NCBI GenBank assembly: GCA_963716525.1
Contig: OY970315.1
Location: 2,604,001 to 2,668,000 of the forward strand
Origin: JBBREP01 sp963716525
GTDB taxonomy: Bacteria; Actinomycetota; Acidimicrobiia; IMCC26256; PALSA-610
Length of the DNA stretch: 64,000 nt
Direction of reading: 5' to 3'
Under the pieces are notes generated by a model. That model was not told where the DNA came from. It did no database searches and saw nothing but the letters and a program-made list of their open reading frames with translations. This document shows positions 19,361 through 28,311 of the stretch, piece after piece; position 1 is the first letter of the stretch, and each line of letters opens with the position of its first letter. A program made the position numbers and the translations under genes.

Positions 19361-20620
19361 CTAATCGCCGGGGATCGCCGCGATCGCGATGAACGCGAGC
19401 AAGGCCGCGAGCGCGAGATTCGCAGCGATGACGCTGCGATGATTGGGAGGCCGGGTGTGGGCGGCCGTGGACGCGGCGAGCAGCGTCTGGCAGAGGTAGT
19501 ACGCGGCGAACGCGCGTGACGCGATGCTCACGATGCCGAACACGTTCGTGGACCACACCACGACCCCCGCTCCGACCGTGATCACCAGGTAACCGAGGTT
19601 GCCGGGCTGGTGCCGGGGCCGTTCGGTGATCATCTCGCTGCCGCCCGCCGTATCGGCTGCCGCCGCGGAGAGCTGACTCGCGACGGCGGCGATCACGATC
19701 AGGGGCGCGAGGATCGGCGTGACAAACCGCGCCGCGTTGATGATGGCGGTCTCGCGGGTTCCGTCTCCGAGGTGATCGAACAGCGGCACCGCGAGCGCGG
19801 CGAAGCTCACGTAGATCACGCCGCTGATGATCTGGGCGCGCCGCATCGTGCGGATCCTGACGCCGGCGCTGTAGTAGTGCCCGAGGTATCGCGACGTCTC
19901 GAAGCCCTGCACGACGAGGAGCATTCCCGCGAGTCGCCGGGCGACGCCCAGAGCGTCGTTGCGAATCGGATATCGCGAGAACGCGTCGACGGCCACGGTG
20001 TGGTGTGTGAAGACGTAGACGAGCATGCCGGCGATCAGCCCCGCGATCACGACGAGCTTGACGTCGACTGCGGGTACCTCGAACGCCTCGATGCCGTGCA
20101 AGCCGCGGAGCACTCCGACGACGGCGATCGTGACGAGGATGGCAGTCGTGAGGAGACGGCCTGCGAGGGGGGTGTCAAGGCCGATCGCCTGGAGGAGGAA
20201 CGACGCGAGGAGCCGGAGGTAGAAGCCGACCGAGATCATGTATGCGAGACCGAGCACGAACCGCGACACTCGCTCGAGGTCGCGGCTGCCTTGTGGCGGA
20301 TGCGCCGAGCTCAGCAGGTGCTCGCTGTGCGCGATGTTGAAACGCATCGTCGCGCCGAGCGCATACGCGAGGACCACGATGCCTGTCATCGCGACCGGTG
20401 CCCAGCTCCCGACCGTCGCCGACAACAGCGGGGCGAGCACGAGGAAGCCACTCCCGATGATCGAGGCGAGCGGGGTCGCGGTCGCCGCCCACGCCTGCGA
20501 CGCGCGCACGTGACGCGTCGTCAGTCCGTAGCCGCAGAGGGCCACCGCAACACAGACAGCAACTGCAGCCATAGACGTCCAGACACCACCGGCCCCGAGG
20601 GTGGGTCGATCGTGGCACAT
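19361..20620 (-). CDS. multi-pass membrane protein, APC-transporter-like
   Basis: About 419 residues with some ten to eleven hydrophobic helices. The segment SIIGSGFLVLAPLLSATVGS resembles the first helix of amino acid/polyamine/organocation carriers, and GFETSRYLGHYYS lies in a loop. ATG 20620 is chosen because longer starts would run over the divergent flavoprotein gene. Substrate unknown; it may be a permease or a membrane protein of unknown function. Confidence 0.6.
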   Translation of the reverse strand: MCHDRPTLGAGGVWTSMAAVAVCVAVALCGYGLTTRHVRASQAWAATATPLASIIGSGFLVLAPLLSATVGSWAPVAMTGIVVLAYALGATMRFNIAHSEHLLSSAHPPQGSRDLERVSRFVLGLAYMISVGFYLRLLASFLLQAIGLDTPLAGRLLTTAILVTIAVVGVLRGLHGIEAFEVPAVDVKLVVIAGLIAGMLVYVFTHHTVAVDAFSRYPIRNDALGVARRLAGMLLVVQGFETSRYLGHYYSAGVRIRTMRRAQIISGVIYVSFAALAVPLFDHLGDGTRETAIINAARFVTPILAPLIVIAAVASQLSAAAADTAGGSEMITERPRHQPGNLGYLVITVGAGVVVWSTNVFGIVSIASRAFAAYYLCQTLLAASTAAHTRPPNHRSVIAANLALAALLAFIAIAAIPGD

Positions 20621-20682
20621 CCAGCGCCCCGGCAAGCGGACAGTGTTCGCGGTGAGCCGGCTCGGTGTGCGACGCTGGCCCG

Positions 20683-21808
20683 GTGCGAACGCTCGTGATC
20701 GGCGCGGGGGTGGCGGGCTTGACGCTCGCCGGGCTCCTGGAGCAGCAAGGCCGGGCGCCGACGATCGTCGAGCGGTCGGAGCAGTTCGAGCGCGGCTACG
20801 CGATCGGTCTGTATCCGCTCGGCAGCTGCGTGCTCCACGGCCTGGGCGCGTACGAGCGGCTGCGAGAGCGAGCGCTCGTGCTCGAGCGTTACGAGCTGGC
20901 AAGCGAGACAGGAAGGGTGCTGCAAGCGGTCGACTTCTCGACGCTCACCGGAAAGACGGGGCCGCTGCTCATGGTCGGTCGTGCTGATCTCATCGCGGTC
21001 CTCGAGGCGAGTTGCCGCGGCGCGGACCTGCGCCGCGGCGCGAGCGTGGCGTCGCTCGTGCCGCGTGCCGGCGCGGTCGAGGCGACGTTCACCGATGGTG
21101 CGACGGCGGAGTTCGACGTGGTGCTGGCGTGCGACGGGATCGGTTCACCGACGCGCGACTTCGTGTGCGGACCGGCGAGTGGTGATGACTCCGGCTGGCT
21201 GTTGTGGACCTGGTGGGTCGATCGCCGGCACTTCGATCCCACCGTCACCCGCGAATGGTGGGGAACGGGTTGCTTCTTCGGCGTCTATCCGGCGCCCGAC
21301 CACGTGATGTGTGCCGCCGGCGGTCCGGCCGGCGCGGTGCGCGGCGACGACACGCGCGCGGCGTTGCTCCGGCAGCTCGGCACCCTGATCGATCACGTGC
21401 CGGTCGTCGGGACCGCGATCGAAGCGATGGCGGAGGCGTATCCGTGGCCGATGGCGGATGTGCGGGCCGAGCGTTGGGTCAACGGCCGGATCGCGCTGTG
21501 CGGCGATGCCGCGGTCGGCTTCATGCCGACCGCGGGCGTGGGCGCGGTCGTACGCGATGCGCGGCGCGGCCGGGCTCGCCGACGAACTCTCTCGTGCCGA
21601 CGCGGCATCGATCCCGTTGGCCCTCGAGTTGTACGAGAAGCGATGCCGGAGCATCGTCGAGCGCGGTCAGACCGATTCGCGGCGGCTCGCACGCGTGATG
21701 TTCGTCCGGCCCAAGCTGCTCGCCCGGGCCCGTGACGAGCTGGCCCGGCACTACTCGGCCGAACGCGCGCTCAGCCAGATCATCGACAGCGCGCGCCTGC
21801 CGTTCTGA
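20683..21808 (+). CDS. FAD-dependent monooxygenase-like protein, frameshifted near 21550
   Basis: Flavoprotein of the aromatic hydroxylase/monooxygenase fold. The N-terminal FAD-binding motif is VIGAGVAGLTLAGLLEQQG followed by an acidic ribose-binding residue (VER). ACDGIGSPTR matches the DG motif and ALCGDAAVGFMPTAGVGA the second FAD motif. After this the frame shifts by one base, and SYAMRGAAGLADELS to SARLPF continues the C-terminal helices. Corrected length is about 375 residues. GTG 20683 is placed right at the Rossmann strand. Substrate unknown. Confidence 0.8.
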
Positions 21809-21933
21809 TCTGAACGCGCATGCTTCGCCACGGGTTGGGGCGCGGCCGAGGTCAGCGGCCCCGTGCAGCTGTCCTGACGCCGTGGAACGACGCCGTGGAA
21901 AATGGTCGATCGCTTCGCGGTCGCGCGAGGAAA

Positions 21934-22830
21934 ATGCTCCCGATGGCGCAGCCGCGGATGCACGAGCACGAGATCGCGACCGACCGCCACCTCGTGCGCC
22001 GTCTGCTCGCGTCGCAGCACCCGCAATGGGCGGACCTTCCGATCACGCGGGTCCGGTCCGCTGGTACCGACAACTCCATGTATCGCGTCGGTGACGCGCT
22101 GGCGGTCCGGCTTCCCCGGATCGACTGGGCGATCGCCAATGTGGCCAAGGAGCAATGCTGGCTGCCCGTCCTCGCGCCGCATCTGCCACTCGCCGTCCCG
22201 TTGCCGGTCGCGCACGGCGAACCGGACGAGGCCTTCCCGTACCCATGGAGCGTCGTGCAGTGGCTCCCCGGCGAGATGGCGACGCTGGCGACGCTCGACG
22301 ATCCGTTGCGGGCCGCGCGTGATCTCGCCGGCTTCGTCCGCGCGCTGCGAGCCGTCGACCCATCAGGTGGTCCGCGGCACCGTCGTGGGTCGCCGGTCCG
22401 TGTCCAGGACGAAGCGGTGCAGCACGCGGTCGCCGGGCTGCGCGGCGAAGTGGATGCCGCGGCCTTCGTCGGTCTCTGGTCGCGCCTGCTGCGCGCCTCC
22501 GACTACGACGGCCCGCCCGTGTGGTTCCACGGCGATCTCGCCTATCTGAACCTGCTGGCGCGCGACGGAGAGCTGTGTGGCGTGATCGACTGGGGAACCT
22601 GCGGTGTGGGCGACCCGGCGATCGACACGACCATCGCCTGGAGCCTGTTCCCGCCCGATGCCCGCGCCGTGTATCGAGACGAACTCGACATCGACGACGC
22701 CACGTGGGATCGCGGCAAGGCATGGGTGCTCACGGGCGTCGTCGGCGTGCCCTACTACCGCCACACCAATCCCGTGCTCGTCGCCGACAAACTCCGAGGG
22801 ATCGAAGCGGTGATCGCCGACTCCACGTAG
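21934..22830 (+). CDS. aminoglycoside phosphotransferase-family kinase
   Basis: APH/choline-kinase fold small-molecule kinase of 298 residues. The catalytic loop WFHGDLAYLNLL (HxD...N) and the metal-binding GVIDWGTCGVGDPAID are canonical. ATG 21934 is preceded by GAGG at 4 nt; ATG 21943 is a close alternative. Most chromosomal members phosphorylate unknown metabolites, so resistance should not be assumed. It is followed 11 bp later by a cupin gene in the same direction. Confidence 0.85.
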   Translation: MLPMAQPRMHEHEIATDRHLVRRLLASQHPQWADLPITRVRSAGTDNSMYRVGDALAVRLPRIDWAIANVAKEQCWLPVLAPHLPLAVPLPVAHGEPDEAFPYPWSVVQWLPGEMATLATLDDPLRAARDLAGFVRALRAVDPSGGPRHRRGSPVRVQDEAVQHAVAGLRGEVDAAAFVGLWSRLLRASDYDGPPVWFHGDLAYLNLLARDGELCGVIDWGTCGVGDPAIDTTIAWSLFPPDARAVYRDELDIDDATWDRGKAWVLTGVVGVPYYRHTNPVLVADKLRGIEAVIADST

Positions 22831-22841
22831 CATCGCACGCG

Positions 22842-23372
22842 ATGCAGGTCCGACGGGTGGTCACGGGCACGACGCCGGAAGGCAAGTCGGTGTTCGCGAG
22901 CGACGCACGAGTCGACGCGATCGAGTTGCGGCTGTTGCCGGGCTTCGAGTTCCACCGGTTGTGGGGCGCCGACGAGGGCGCGACGTTGCCGGAGTCGGGC
23001 GCGCCGCGGTCCGCCTTGCCCTACTTCCCGGTGCCGGGCGGGTTCCGGTTCGGGTTGTTCACCGTGCCGCCCGACACGACCGCGATGCCCGAGGACCTCG
23101 ACATCGCCGCTGCGCTCGCGGATCTCGAGGCGTCGCTCCCCGGCATGGCCGCCCACATGGAGCCCGACAATCCGGGCATGCACACGACGCAGACGGTCGA
23201 CTTCGAGTACGTCGTGTCGGGCCGCGTCGTGCTGGAGCTGGACGACGGCGCCACGGTCGAGCTCGGCCCAGGTGACACGGTGGTGCAGAACGGCACGCGC
23301 CATGCGTGGCGCAACCCGTTCGCGGAGCCCTGCCAGATGGTCGTCGTGCTCATCGGCGCGACGCGCGCGTAA
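22842..23372 (+). CDS. cupin-domain protein
   Basis: A 176-residue protein with a C-terminal cupin barrel. The two cupin motifs are visible as TVDFEYVVSGRVVLELDD and GPGDTVVQNGTRHAWRNP, with His available for metal binding. The N-terminal half (LLPGFEFHRLWGADEG) resembles the N-terminus of other actinobacterial cupins linked to aromatic metabolism. It is probably co-transcribed with the kinase upstream. Reaction unknown. Confidence 0.8.
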   Translation: MQVRRVVTGTTPEGKSVFASDARVDAIELRLLPGFEFHRLWGADEGATLPESGAPRSALPYFPVPGGFRFGLFTVPPDTTAMPEDLDIAAALADLEASLPGMAAHMEPDNPGMHTTQTVDFEYVVSGRVVLELDDGATVELGPGDTVVQNGTRHAWRNPFAEPCQMVVVLIGATRA

Positions 23373-23423
23373 CGCTGCTCGCGCCAACGGCGATCCGACG
23401 ATTCAAGCGGTGGCGGCCACGGT

Positions 23424-24035
23424 CTATGGCGCGGTGGCGAGCACGGTGAGGACCGTCGAGCGTCCGGCGGTGTGGGTCTGCGTGCGAACGCCGGCGAATC
23501 CGTGCTCGGTGCAGCGGTCGGCGAAGGCTGCGGCCTGTTCCGTGGTCCAGCCGTGGCTGGCGAGGCCGCGCGCGTCGGGTTGCCGGGCGCGCTCCATCGC
23601 GAGGAACCGGCCGCCCGGACGCACGACCCGGCGCACCTCCTGCAGGCCGGCATCGACGTCCTGCCAGTGGTGCACCGTCGCGATCGACCACACGACGGTC
23701 GCGCTGTCGCTCGCGACGGGGAGGGCCTCGGCCGTCCCATCGAGGTAGCGCACCTTCGCCGAGCGCGTGAGCAACCGCGCGACGCGCAGCATGACCGCAG
23801 CCGGGTCCACGCCGGTGACGGCGGCGCCGAGCCGGCCGGCGTGCCGGGCCGCGGCGCCGGGTCCGCAGCCGATGTCGATCAGCACATCGTCCGGCTCGAC
23901 CGCGCACAGCCCGGCGGCGAGACGGGCGCTGTCGGAGCGTCCGGTGACCATGCTGAGCGCGGCGACGAGCCCGGCGACTCCGGAGAACGGCTGGTGGTGG
24001 GCGTGGTGATTCGGGATCACGGTGTGGTCGGCCAT
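23424..24035 (-). CDS. class I SAM-dependent methyltransferase
   Basis: A 203-residue methyltransferase. Motif I is VLIDIGCGPGAAARHAGRLG, with the ribose-binding acidic residue in GVDPAAV, then YLDGTAEALP and VVWSIATVHHWQDVD. A His-rich N-terminus (PNHHAHHQPFSG) is unusual and could bind metal. ATG 24035 is chosen because the MerR-type operator lies immediately upstream. It is divergent from the MerR gene, so it is likely the regulated gene. Substrate unknown. Confidence 0.85.
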   Translation of the reverse strand: MADHTVIPNHHAHHQPFSGVAGLVAALSMVTGRSDSARLAAGLCAVEPDDVLIDIGCGPGAAARHAGRLGAAVTGVDPAAVMLRVARLLTRSAKVRYLDGTAEALPVASDSATVVWSIATVHHWQDVDAGLQEVRRVVRPGGRFLAMERARQPDARGLASHGWTTEQAAAFADRCTEHGFAGVRTQTHTAGRSTVLTVLATAP

Positions 24036-24044
24036 GTCTCGGAC

Positions 24045-24074
24045 CTTGACAGTTGAACCCGGGTTGAAGTCAAG
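24045..24074. promoter_or_regulatory. MerR-type operator in divergent promoter
   Basis: CTTGAC (24045-24050) and GTCAAG (24069-24074) bracket an inner repeat around CCCGGG (TTGAACCCGGGTTGAA). It is a long dyad in the 61-bp gap between the methyltransferase and MerR genes. TTGAC occurs on both strands as -35 candidates with the dyad in the spacer, as in MerR-controlled promoters. Confidence 0.65.
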
Positions 24075-24096
24075 TGGTCTGGTGACCGAAGCGCTC

Positions 24097-24507
24097 ATGC
24101 CGATCGGTGAGCTCGCCGCCCGGGCCGGCGTCAGCCCGTCGGCCGTCCGTTACTACGAACGGCGCGGCTTGCTCACCCCCGACGACCGCCGATCCGGTCA
24201 GCGGCGGTACCGCGTCCAGACGCTGCGGCGGCTCGTGTTCATCGGCATGCTCCAGGACGCCGGCCTCGCGCTCGACGAGATCGCCGGAGTGCTCCACGCC
24301 GCGGACGCGAGCGAATGGAAAGCGATCGCGGGCCGGCGCCTGGACGCGCTCGACGAGCAGATCGCGCAGCACCAACACGCGCGTGACGTGCTCAGCGCGT
24401 CACTGTTCTGCCGCTACGACCATCCCGCCACCGAGTGCCACGTGATGGGCGCGGAGATCGACCGCCGCCTTGCCGCTCGCCGTGGGTCGGAAAGGGTGTT
24501 GCGCTGA
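24097..24507 (+). CDS. MerR-family transcription regulator
   Basis: About 136 residues. The N-terminal winged helix PIGELAARAGVSPSAVRYYE is diagnostic of MerR, followed by RRGLL, SGQRRY and the dimerisation helix. Two C-terminal cysteines (SLFCRYDHPATECHVMG) are candidate metal or redox ligands, as in SoxR- and CueR-like proteins, but the spacing fits neither well. ATG 24097 or GTG 24082 may be the start. It is divergent from the methyltransferase with a shared operator. Confidence 0.88.
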   Translation: MPIGELAARAGVSPSAVRYYERRGLLTPDDRRSGQRRYRVQTLRRLVFIGMLQDAGLALDEIAGVLHAADASEWKAIAGRRLDALDEQIAQHQHARDVLSASLFCRYDHPATECHVMGAEIDRRLAARRGSERVLR

Positions 24508-24594
24508 TGCCGTCTGTGGCCCAGCTGCTGGTCGTGTCCTGGCCGGGTTCGCGTCGGTGAACCCGGAGCTCGTCGCGTCGCCGCAGTAGTTCCC

Positions 24595-25359
24595 GTGCGC
24601 ATCGAGACCCCACCGTCGCGGCGGATGTTGGGTGCGGCCGCCGTGCTCGTGGCGGCGAGCCTCGCGGTGTTCACCTTGATCGCCGAGGATGTTCTCGACG
24701 GCGGCGGCCTGATCGCGCGTGATCGGGCTGTGCTCTCGTGGTCTGTCGATCATCGCACGAGGTCGATGATCGACGCCGCGAGGTTCGTGAGTCGCGCCGG
24801 TGAGTTCACGCCGCTGCTCGTGCTGAGCGCGATTGCCGCCCTCTTGCTGTGGCGCGCGGGAGTGCATCTCGGACTCGCCGTCGCCCCGGCCGCCTCGCTG
24901 CTGCTCGCCGGGCTCGCATCGACGATCGCGAAGGGCTCGTTCGATCGTCCTCGACCTCCGATGACCGTGCGCGAGACCACGGTGAAGCTGGCGGCCTTTC
25001 CGTCCGGTCACGCGACCGATGCGGCGGCCCTGTTCGTTGCCGCCGCGTGCGTCTTCGCTTTCGCCATCACCGGCGCTCGCAGGCGCACGACCCAGGTCGT
25101 ATGCATCGCCATCGGACTGTTGCTCGCCGCAATCGTCGGCGTCAGCCGGCTTGTGCTCGGAGTCCATTGGCTCTCCGACGTGGTCGCAGGGTGGTCGCTC
25201 GGCACTGCAGTCGCGCTGGCCGTCGTGACGACGGTCTGGTATCTGACGACCCGAGCCAGTGATGACGGCGCCCGCGCGGTGCCGCGGTCGGGCGGCTACA
25301 GCGACATCGCGCCGAACACGCCCTCGGCGCGGAGGCGTTCCATGAACGAAGGTTCGTAG
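24595..25359 (+). CDS. PAP2-family membrane phosphatase
   Basis: A 254-residue integral membrane phosphatase of the PAP2/lipid phosphatase type. The three catalytic motifs are intact: KGSFDRPRPP, FPSGHATDA and SRLVLGVHWLSDVVAG, with the nucleophile His in the last. About six membrane helices. The start is GTG 24595. Its last 21 codons overlap the 3' end of the converging dehydrogenase. It probably acts on a lipid phosphate or undecaprenyl diphosphate. Confidence 0.85.
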   Translation: MRIETPPSRRMLGAAAVLVAASLAVFTLIAEDVLDGGGLIARDRAVLSWSVDHRTRSMIDAARFVSRAGEFTPLLVLSAIAALLLWRAGVHLGLAVAPAASLLLAGLASTIAKGSFDRPRPPMTVRETTVKLAAFPSGHATDAAALFVAAACVFAFAITGARRRTTQVVCIAIGLLLAAIVGVSRLVLGVHWLSDVVAGWSLGTAVALAVVTTVWYLTTRASDDGARAVPRSGGYSDIAPNTPSARRRSMNEGS

Positions 25360-26105
25360 GCGTCTTCCGGGGCCTCGCGCACCATCTGGTCGAGGTGCTC
25401 GGCGTCGGCACCGACGAGGATGCGCCAGCGCCCGGCGCGTACGCCGTCGAGGATGATCGTCGCGGCCTGCGCGGCAGACGTCGGGGCAAGGTCACGGAAC
25501 ATCTCGGCTTGCAGCTGCATGCCGTTCTGCAGGTCCTCGTCGGACGCGCCCGACGCGTCGATGCCCTGCGACCCGAGCCGGGCCCGGACCTGCGCGAGCT
25601 GTCCCTCGTCGAGGTGCTTCGGGTCAAGCCCGAAGTAGCGGAACGAGTTCAGCACGATGCCGGTGCCGATGTGACCCGGCATCACCACGGAGGCGGTCAC
25701 GTGGGGCGCGTTGAGCCGCAGATCGGTGATGAGCGCCTCGGTGAAGCCCTTCACCGCGAACGTCGCGTCCCACTGGCCGCGCTCGTCGGCGAGGAAGCTG
25801 CCGCCGCCGCCGATCCCCGCGTTGTTGAAGAGGAGGTTGACGTGATCGGTGCGATGCGCGCCGGTCACGTGTTCCCGAAAGGCGAGCCATTGGGCTTCGT
25901 CGGACACGTCGGCGACGAACGTGGTGACGAGCGTGCCCGCCGGCGCGCCCTCTTCGGCCAGCGTCCGGGTCTCGTCGAGCGACTCCTCGGACACGTCGCA
26001 CGTGGCGACGTGACATCCTTGCGACGCGAGCTGGCGCACCAGCTCCCGGCCCATTCCCGAACCGCCGCCGGTAACGACCGCTCGCCGTCCTTCGAAGTCG
26101 CGCAT
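25296..26105 (-). CDS. SDR lacking its catalytic segment
   Basis: Short-chain dehydrogenase of 269 residues with a normal cofactor half (VTGGGSGMGRELVRQLA, FNNAGIGGGG) and a normal C-terminal half (VVMPGHIGT to EGVFGAMSL). Between DERGQWDATF and AVKGFTEALI the usual 40-50 residues are absent. In related SDRs that stretch holds the catalytic Ser and the Tyr of YxxxK. The reading frame stays open, so it is a clean in-frame deletion. The product would bind cofactor but should not catalyse. The 3' end overlaps the PAP2 gene by 64 bp. Confidence 0.8.
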   Translation of the reverse strand: MRDFEGRRAVVTGGGSGMGRELVRQLASQGCHVATCDVSEESLDETRTLAEEGAPAGTLVTTFVADVSDEAQWLAFREHVTGAHRTDHVNLLFNNAGIGGGGSFLADERGQWDATFAVKGFTEALITDLRLNAPHVTASVVMPGHIGTGIVLNSFRYFGLDPKHLDEGQLAQVRARLGSQGIDASGASDEDLQNGMQLQAEMFRDLAPTSAAQAATIILDGVRAGRWRILVGADAEHLDQMVREAPEDAYEPSFMERLRAEGVFGAMSL

Positions 26106-26136
26106 GCGCGGAACGTACCAGCAGCGATCGCGGTCG

Positions 26137-26463
26137 TCAGCGGGGCTCACCCGCGAGCTCGTGCAGCAGCGCCCAGGAGAAGATGCCCGTCTCGTGGCCG
26201 TCGCTCCACCGCAGCAGGATCCCCCAGTTGCCGACGAGCTCGGCACCGCGGGCCTCCAGCGGCGGGCTGCCTTCGAGGCGGGGCGGCGGCACCGCGAGGC
26301 CTCGCTCGCGGCGGGCCCGGCACTCGGCACACGGGCACGCGGCGCGCAACGGCTCGAGCGCGAACGTCGTGACCCGCCCGCCGGGCCAGCGGAGCCGGAG
26401 ATGGCGGGCGCGGTCGAGCTCGACGTCTTCGGGCGGCGGGCTCGGCGGGATCTCGAACTCCAT
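26137..26463 (-). CDS. DUF971 protein (GBBH-like N-terminal domain)
   Basis: A 108-residue protein of the DUF971 family, the small zinc-binding domain also found at the N-terminus of gamma-butyrobetaine hydroxylases. Family features are LRLRWPGGRVTTFALEPLRAAC followed by PCAECR, then GNWGILLRWSDGHETGIFSWALL. ATG 26463 is 45 bp from the divergent dehydratase gene. Its role is not established. Confidence 0.8.
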   Translation of the reverse strand: MEFEIPPSPPPEDVELDRARHLRLRWPGGRVTTFALEPLRAACPCAECRARRERGLAVPPPRLEGSPPLEARGAELVGNWGILLRWSDGHETGIFSWALLHELAGEPR

Positions 26464-26508
26464 CACCGAGAGTTTGGTCCGGCGCCAGCCGGGGAGTGGA
26501 ATGGGCAG

Positions 26509-26793
26509 GTGGCCGCCCCTCGCCTGTCCGATTCCGAGATCCAGGCAGCCGTCGCCGGACTCGATGGGTGGGCGTGTGCCGGCGACGTGATCCGCAAGTC
26601 GTTCAGGCGCGCCTCGTTCGCCGATGCGGTGGCGTTCGTCGTACGGGTGGGGTTCCTCGCCGAGGCCGCGAACCACCACCCCGACATCGACATCCGCTGG
26701 CGCACCGTGGAGCTCGCGCTCTCCACGCACGATGCCGGCGGGCTCACCGAACTCGACATGCAGCTCGCAGCCCAGATCGACGCCGTCGCCTGA
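26509..26793 (+). CDS. pterin-4a-carbinolamine dehydratase
   Basis: A 94-residue enzyme that dehydrates 4a-hydroxytetrahydropterin; in many bacteria without aromatic hydroxylases its role is unclear or linked to molybdopterin. The family core is RLSDSEIQAAVAGLDGW and the active-site ANHHPDIDIRW, with TVELALSTHDAGGLTELD. GTG 26509 gives the usual length and has GGGGAGTGG upstream. The next gene is mobA, 3 bp away, which supports a pterin cofactor context. Confidence 0.85.
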   Translation: MAAPRLSDSEIQAAVAGLDGWACAGDVIRKSFRRASFADAVAFVVRVGFLAEAANHHPDIDIRWRTVELALSTHDAGGLTELDMQLAAQIDAVA

Positions 26794-26796
26794 CGC

Positions 26797-27372
26797 GTGG
26801 TTGCCGGCATCCTGCTCACGGGCGGCCGGAGTCGCCGCCTCGGCGTCGACAAGGCGCGCGTCGAGCTCGACGGGGAGACGCTCGCGATGCGTGCGGCGTC
26901 GGTGCTCGCGGCTGTGTGCGATCCGTGCGTGGAGGTGGGCAGCGGCGCGTCGCGGCTGCGGTGCATCCGGGAGTCGCCGCCCGGCGAGGGACCGCTCGCG
27001 GCGTTGGTGTGTGGCGTGCAGGCGTTGCCGGTGGAACCTGACTCGAGCGTCGTCGTGCTCGCCTGCGACATGCCGCTCGTCACCGCAGCATTGCTGCGGT
27101 GCATCGCCGAACGGCCCAGCGCGACGGTGATCCCGATCGCACGCGCCCGGCCTCAGTACGGCTGTGCCAAGTTCGGTGGCGCGGTGCTCGTGGCGATGCG
27201 CGCCGCGTACCGCACCGGCACGCGCAGCTTCAAGTGGTTGCACGGCGGCGCGCAGCACGGCGGCATCGACTGGATCGACGAGACCGTGTGGGGCCCGTAC
27301 GCCGGCCCCGCGGCGTTCCGCGACATCGACACGCCCGCCGACGCCCGGGAGGTGGGGATCGACCTTCGGTGA
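26797..27372 (+). CDS. mobA: molybdenum cofactor guanylyltransferase MobA-like
   Basis: A 191-residue nucleotidyltransferase that transfers GMP to molybdopterin. The signature ILLTGGRSRRLGVDKARVE matches the G-G-x-S-x-R-(L/M)-G-x-x-K loop, and VLACDMPLV carries the metal-binding Asp. GTG 26797 follows the dehydratase by 3 bp. With fdhD just downstream it forms a molybdenum-enzyme set. The active formate dehydrogenase or other molybdoenzyme is not in the window. Confidence 0.85.
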   Translation: MVAGILLTGGRSRRLGVDKARVELDGETLAMRAASVLAAVCDPCVEVGSGASRLRCIRESPPGEGPLAALVCGVQALPVEPDSSVVVLACDMPLVTAALLRCIAERPSATVIPIARARPQYGCAKFGGAVLVAMRAAYRTGTRSFKWLHGGAQHGGIDWIDETVWGPYAGPAAFRDIDTPADAREVGIDLR

Positions 27373-27405
27373 TGTTTTCGCACCGGTGCAGTACGGAAAC
27401 ATCAC
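27369..27405. promoter_or_regulatory. nested palindrome between mobA and fdhD
   Basis: GTGATGTTT (27369-27377) and AAACATCAC (27397-27405) are exact inverted repeats, and inside them lies the 10-bp palindrome GCACCGGTGC (27381-27390). The site overlaps the mobA stop and ends 28 bp before fdhD. It suits an operator for fdhD or a hairpin. Confidence 0.45.
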
Positions 27406-27433
27406 GACGGTGACGGCTCGTAGCATCGCCGGC

Positions 27434-28300
27434 ATGGCCCGCCGGTCCGACGAAACCGTGCGCAGCACGTCGGTGGGCGTGCAGCGAGACGAATGGCGCG
27501 CGGGCGCGGCGCATCGGGTGCCCGACCGGCTGGCCACCGAGGAGCCGATGGAGATCCGCCTGCACGGGCCGTCGGAGGCGCCCCGGCCGGTCGCGGTCAC
27601 GCTGCGGACGCCGGGGCACGACTTCGAGCTCGCCGCCGGTTTCTTGCTCGCGGAGGGATTGGTGCGCTCGCGCGACGACATCGTGACCGTCGGCTATTGC
27701 GTGGGGCCCGACCACGAGCAGGAGTACAACGTGGTCACGGTGCGCCGTACGGCACCGGTCGGCGACGCGCTCGCGCCGCGCCCTTTCACCGCCACTGCCG
27801 CGTGCGGACTCTGTGGCAAGGCGACCATCGACGAGCTCGAGCAGCGCTGTGCCACGCTGCAAGGCGTCGGGCCGCGCGTCGATGCCGCGATGCTGTTCGG
27901 GCTTCCCGCCGCGATGCGCGCGCAGCAGCCGCTGTTCGCGACCACCGGCGGTGTGCACGCCGCGGCGCTCGCGTCACCCGACGGCGCGATCGAAACGGTG
28001 CGCGAAGACGTCGGCCGGCACAACGCGCTCGACAAGGCGCTCGGCCGCGCGCTGCTCGACGGCCGGGTCCCGTTGCACGATCGCATCGTGGTCGTGTCGG
28101 GACGGCTCGGCTTCGAACTGGTGCAGAAGGCCGCGATCGCGGGGGTGACGATCATCGCCGCCGTCGGCGCGCCGTCGAGCATGGCCGTCTCCACCGGGCG
28201 CCGGCTCGGTGTGACCACCGTCGCTTTCCTGCGCGACGGCGGCGGCAGCGTGTACACGCACCCGGAGCGCGTTGCGACCGGTGGTGTGCCGCATCGTTAG
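27434..28300 (+). CDS. fdhD: formate dehydrogenase sulfurtransferase FdhD
   Basis: FdhD passes sulfur to the molybdenum cofactor of formate dehydrogenase. The 288-residue protein has PMEIRLHG, PGHDFELAAGFLLAEGL, the Cys pair in AACGLCGKATID, and the conserved VREDVGRHNALDKALG and FELVQKAAIAGV. The CxxC motif reads CGLC, as expected. It follows mobA with a palindrome between. Complete and unbroken. Confidence 0.93.
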   Translation: MARRSDETVRSTSVGVQRDEWRAGAAHRVPDRLATEEPMEIRLHGPSEAPRPVAVTLRTPGHDFELAAGFLLAEGLVRSRDDIVTVGYCVGPDHEQEYNVVTVRRTAPVGDALAPRPFTATAACGLCGKATIDELEQRCATLQGVGPRVDAAMLFGLPAAMRAQQPLFATTGGVHAAALASPDGAIETVREDVGRHNALDKALGRALLDGRVPLHDRIVVVSGRLGFELVQKAAIAGVTIIAAVGAPSSMAVSTGRRLGVTTVAFLRDGGGSVYTHPERVATGGVPHR

Positions 28301-28311
28301 TGTGCGTCTTC

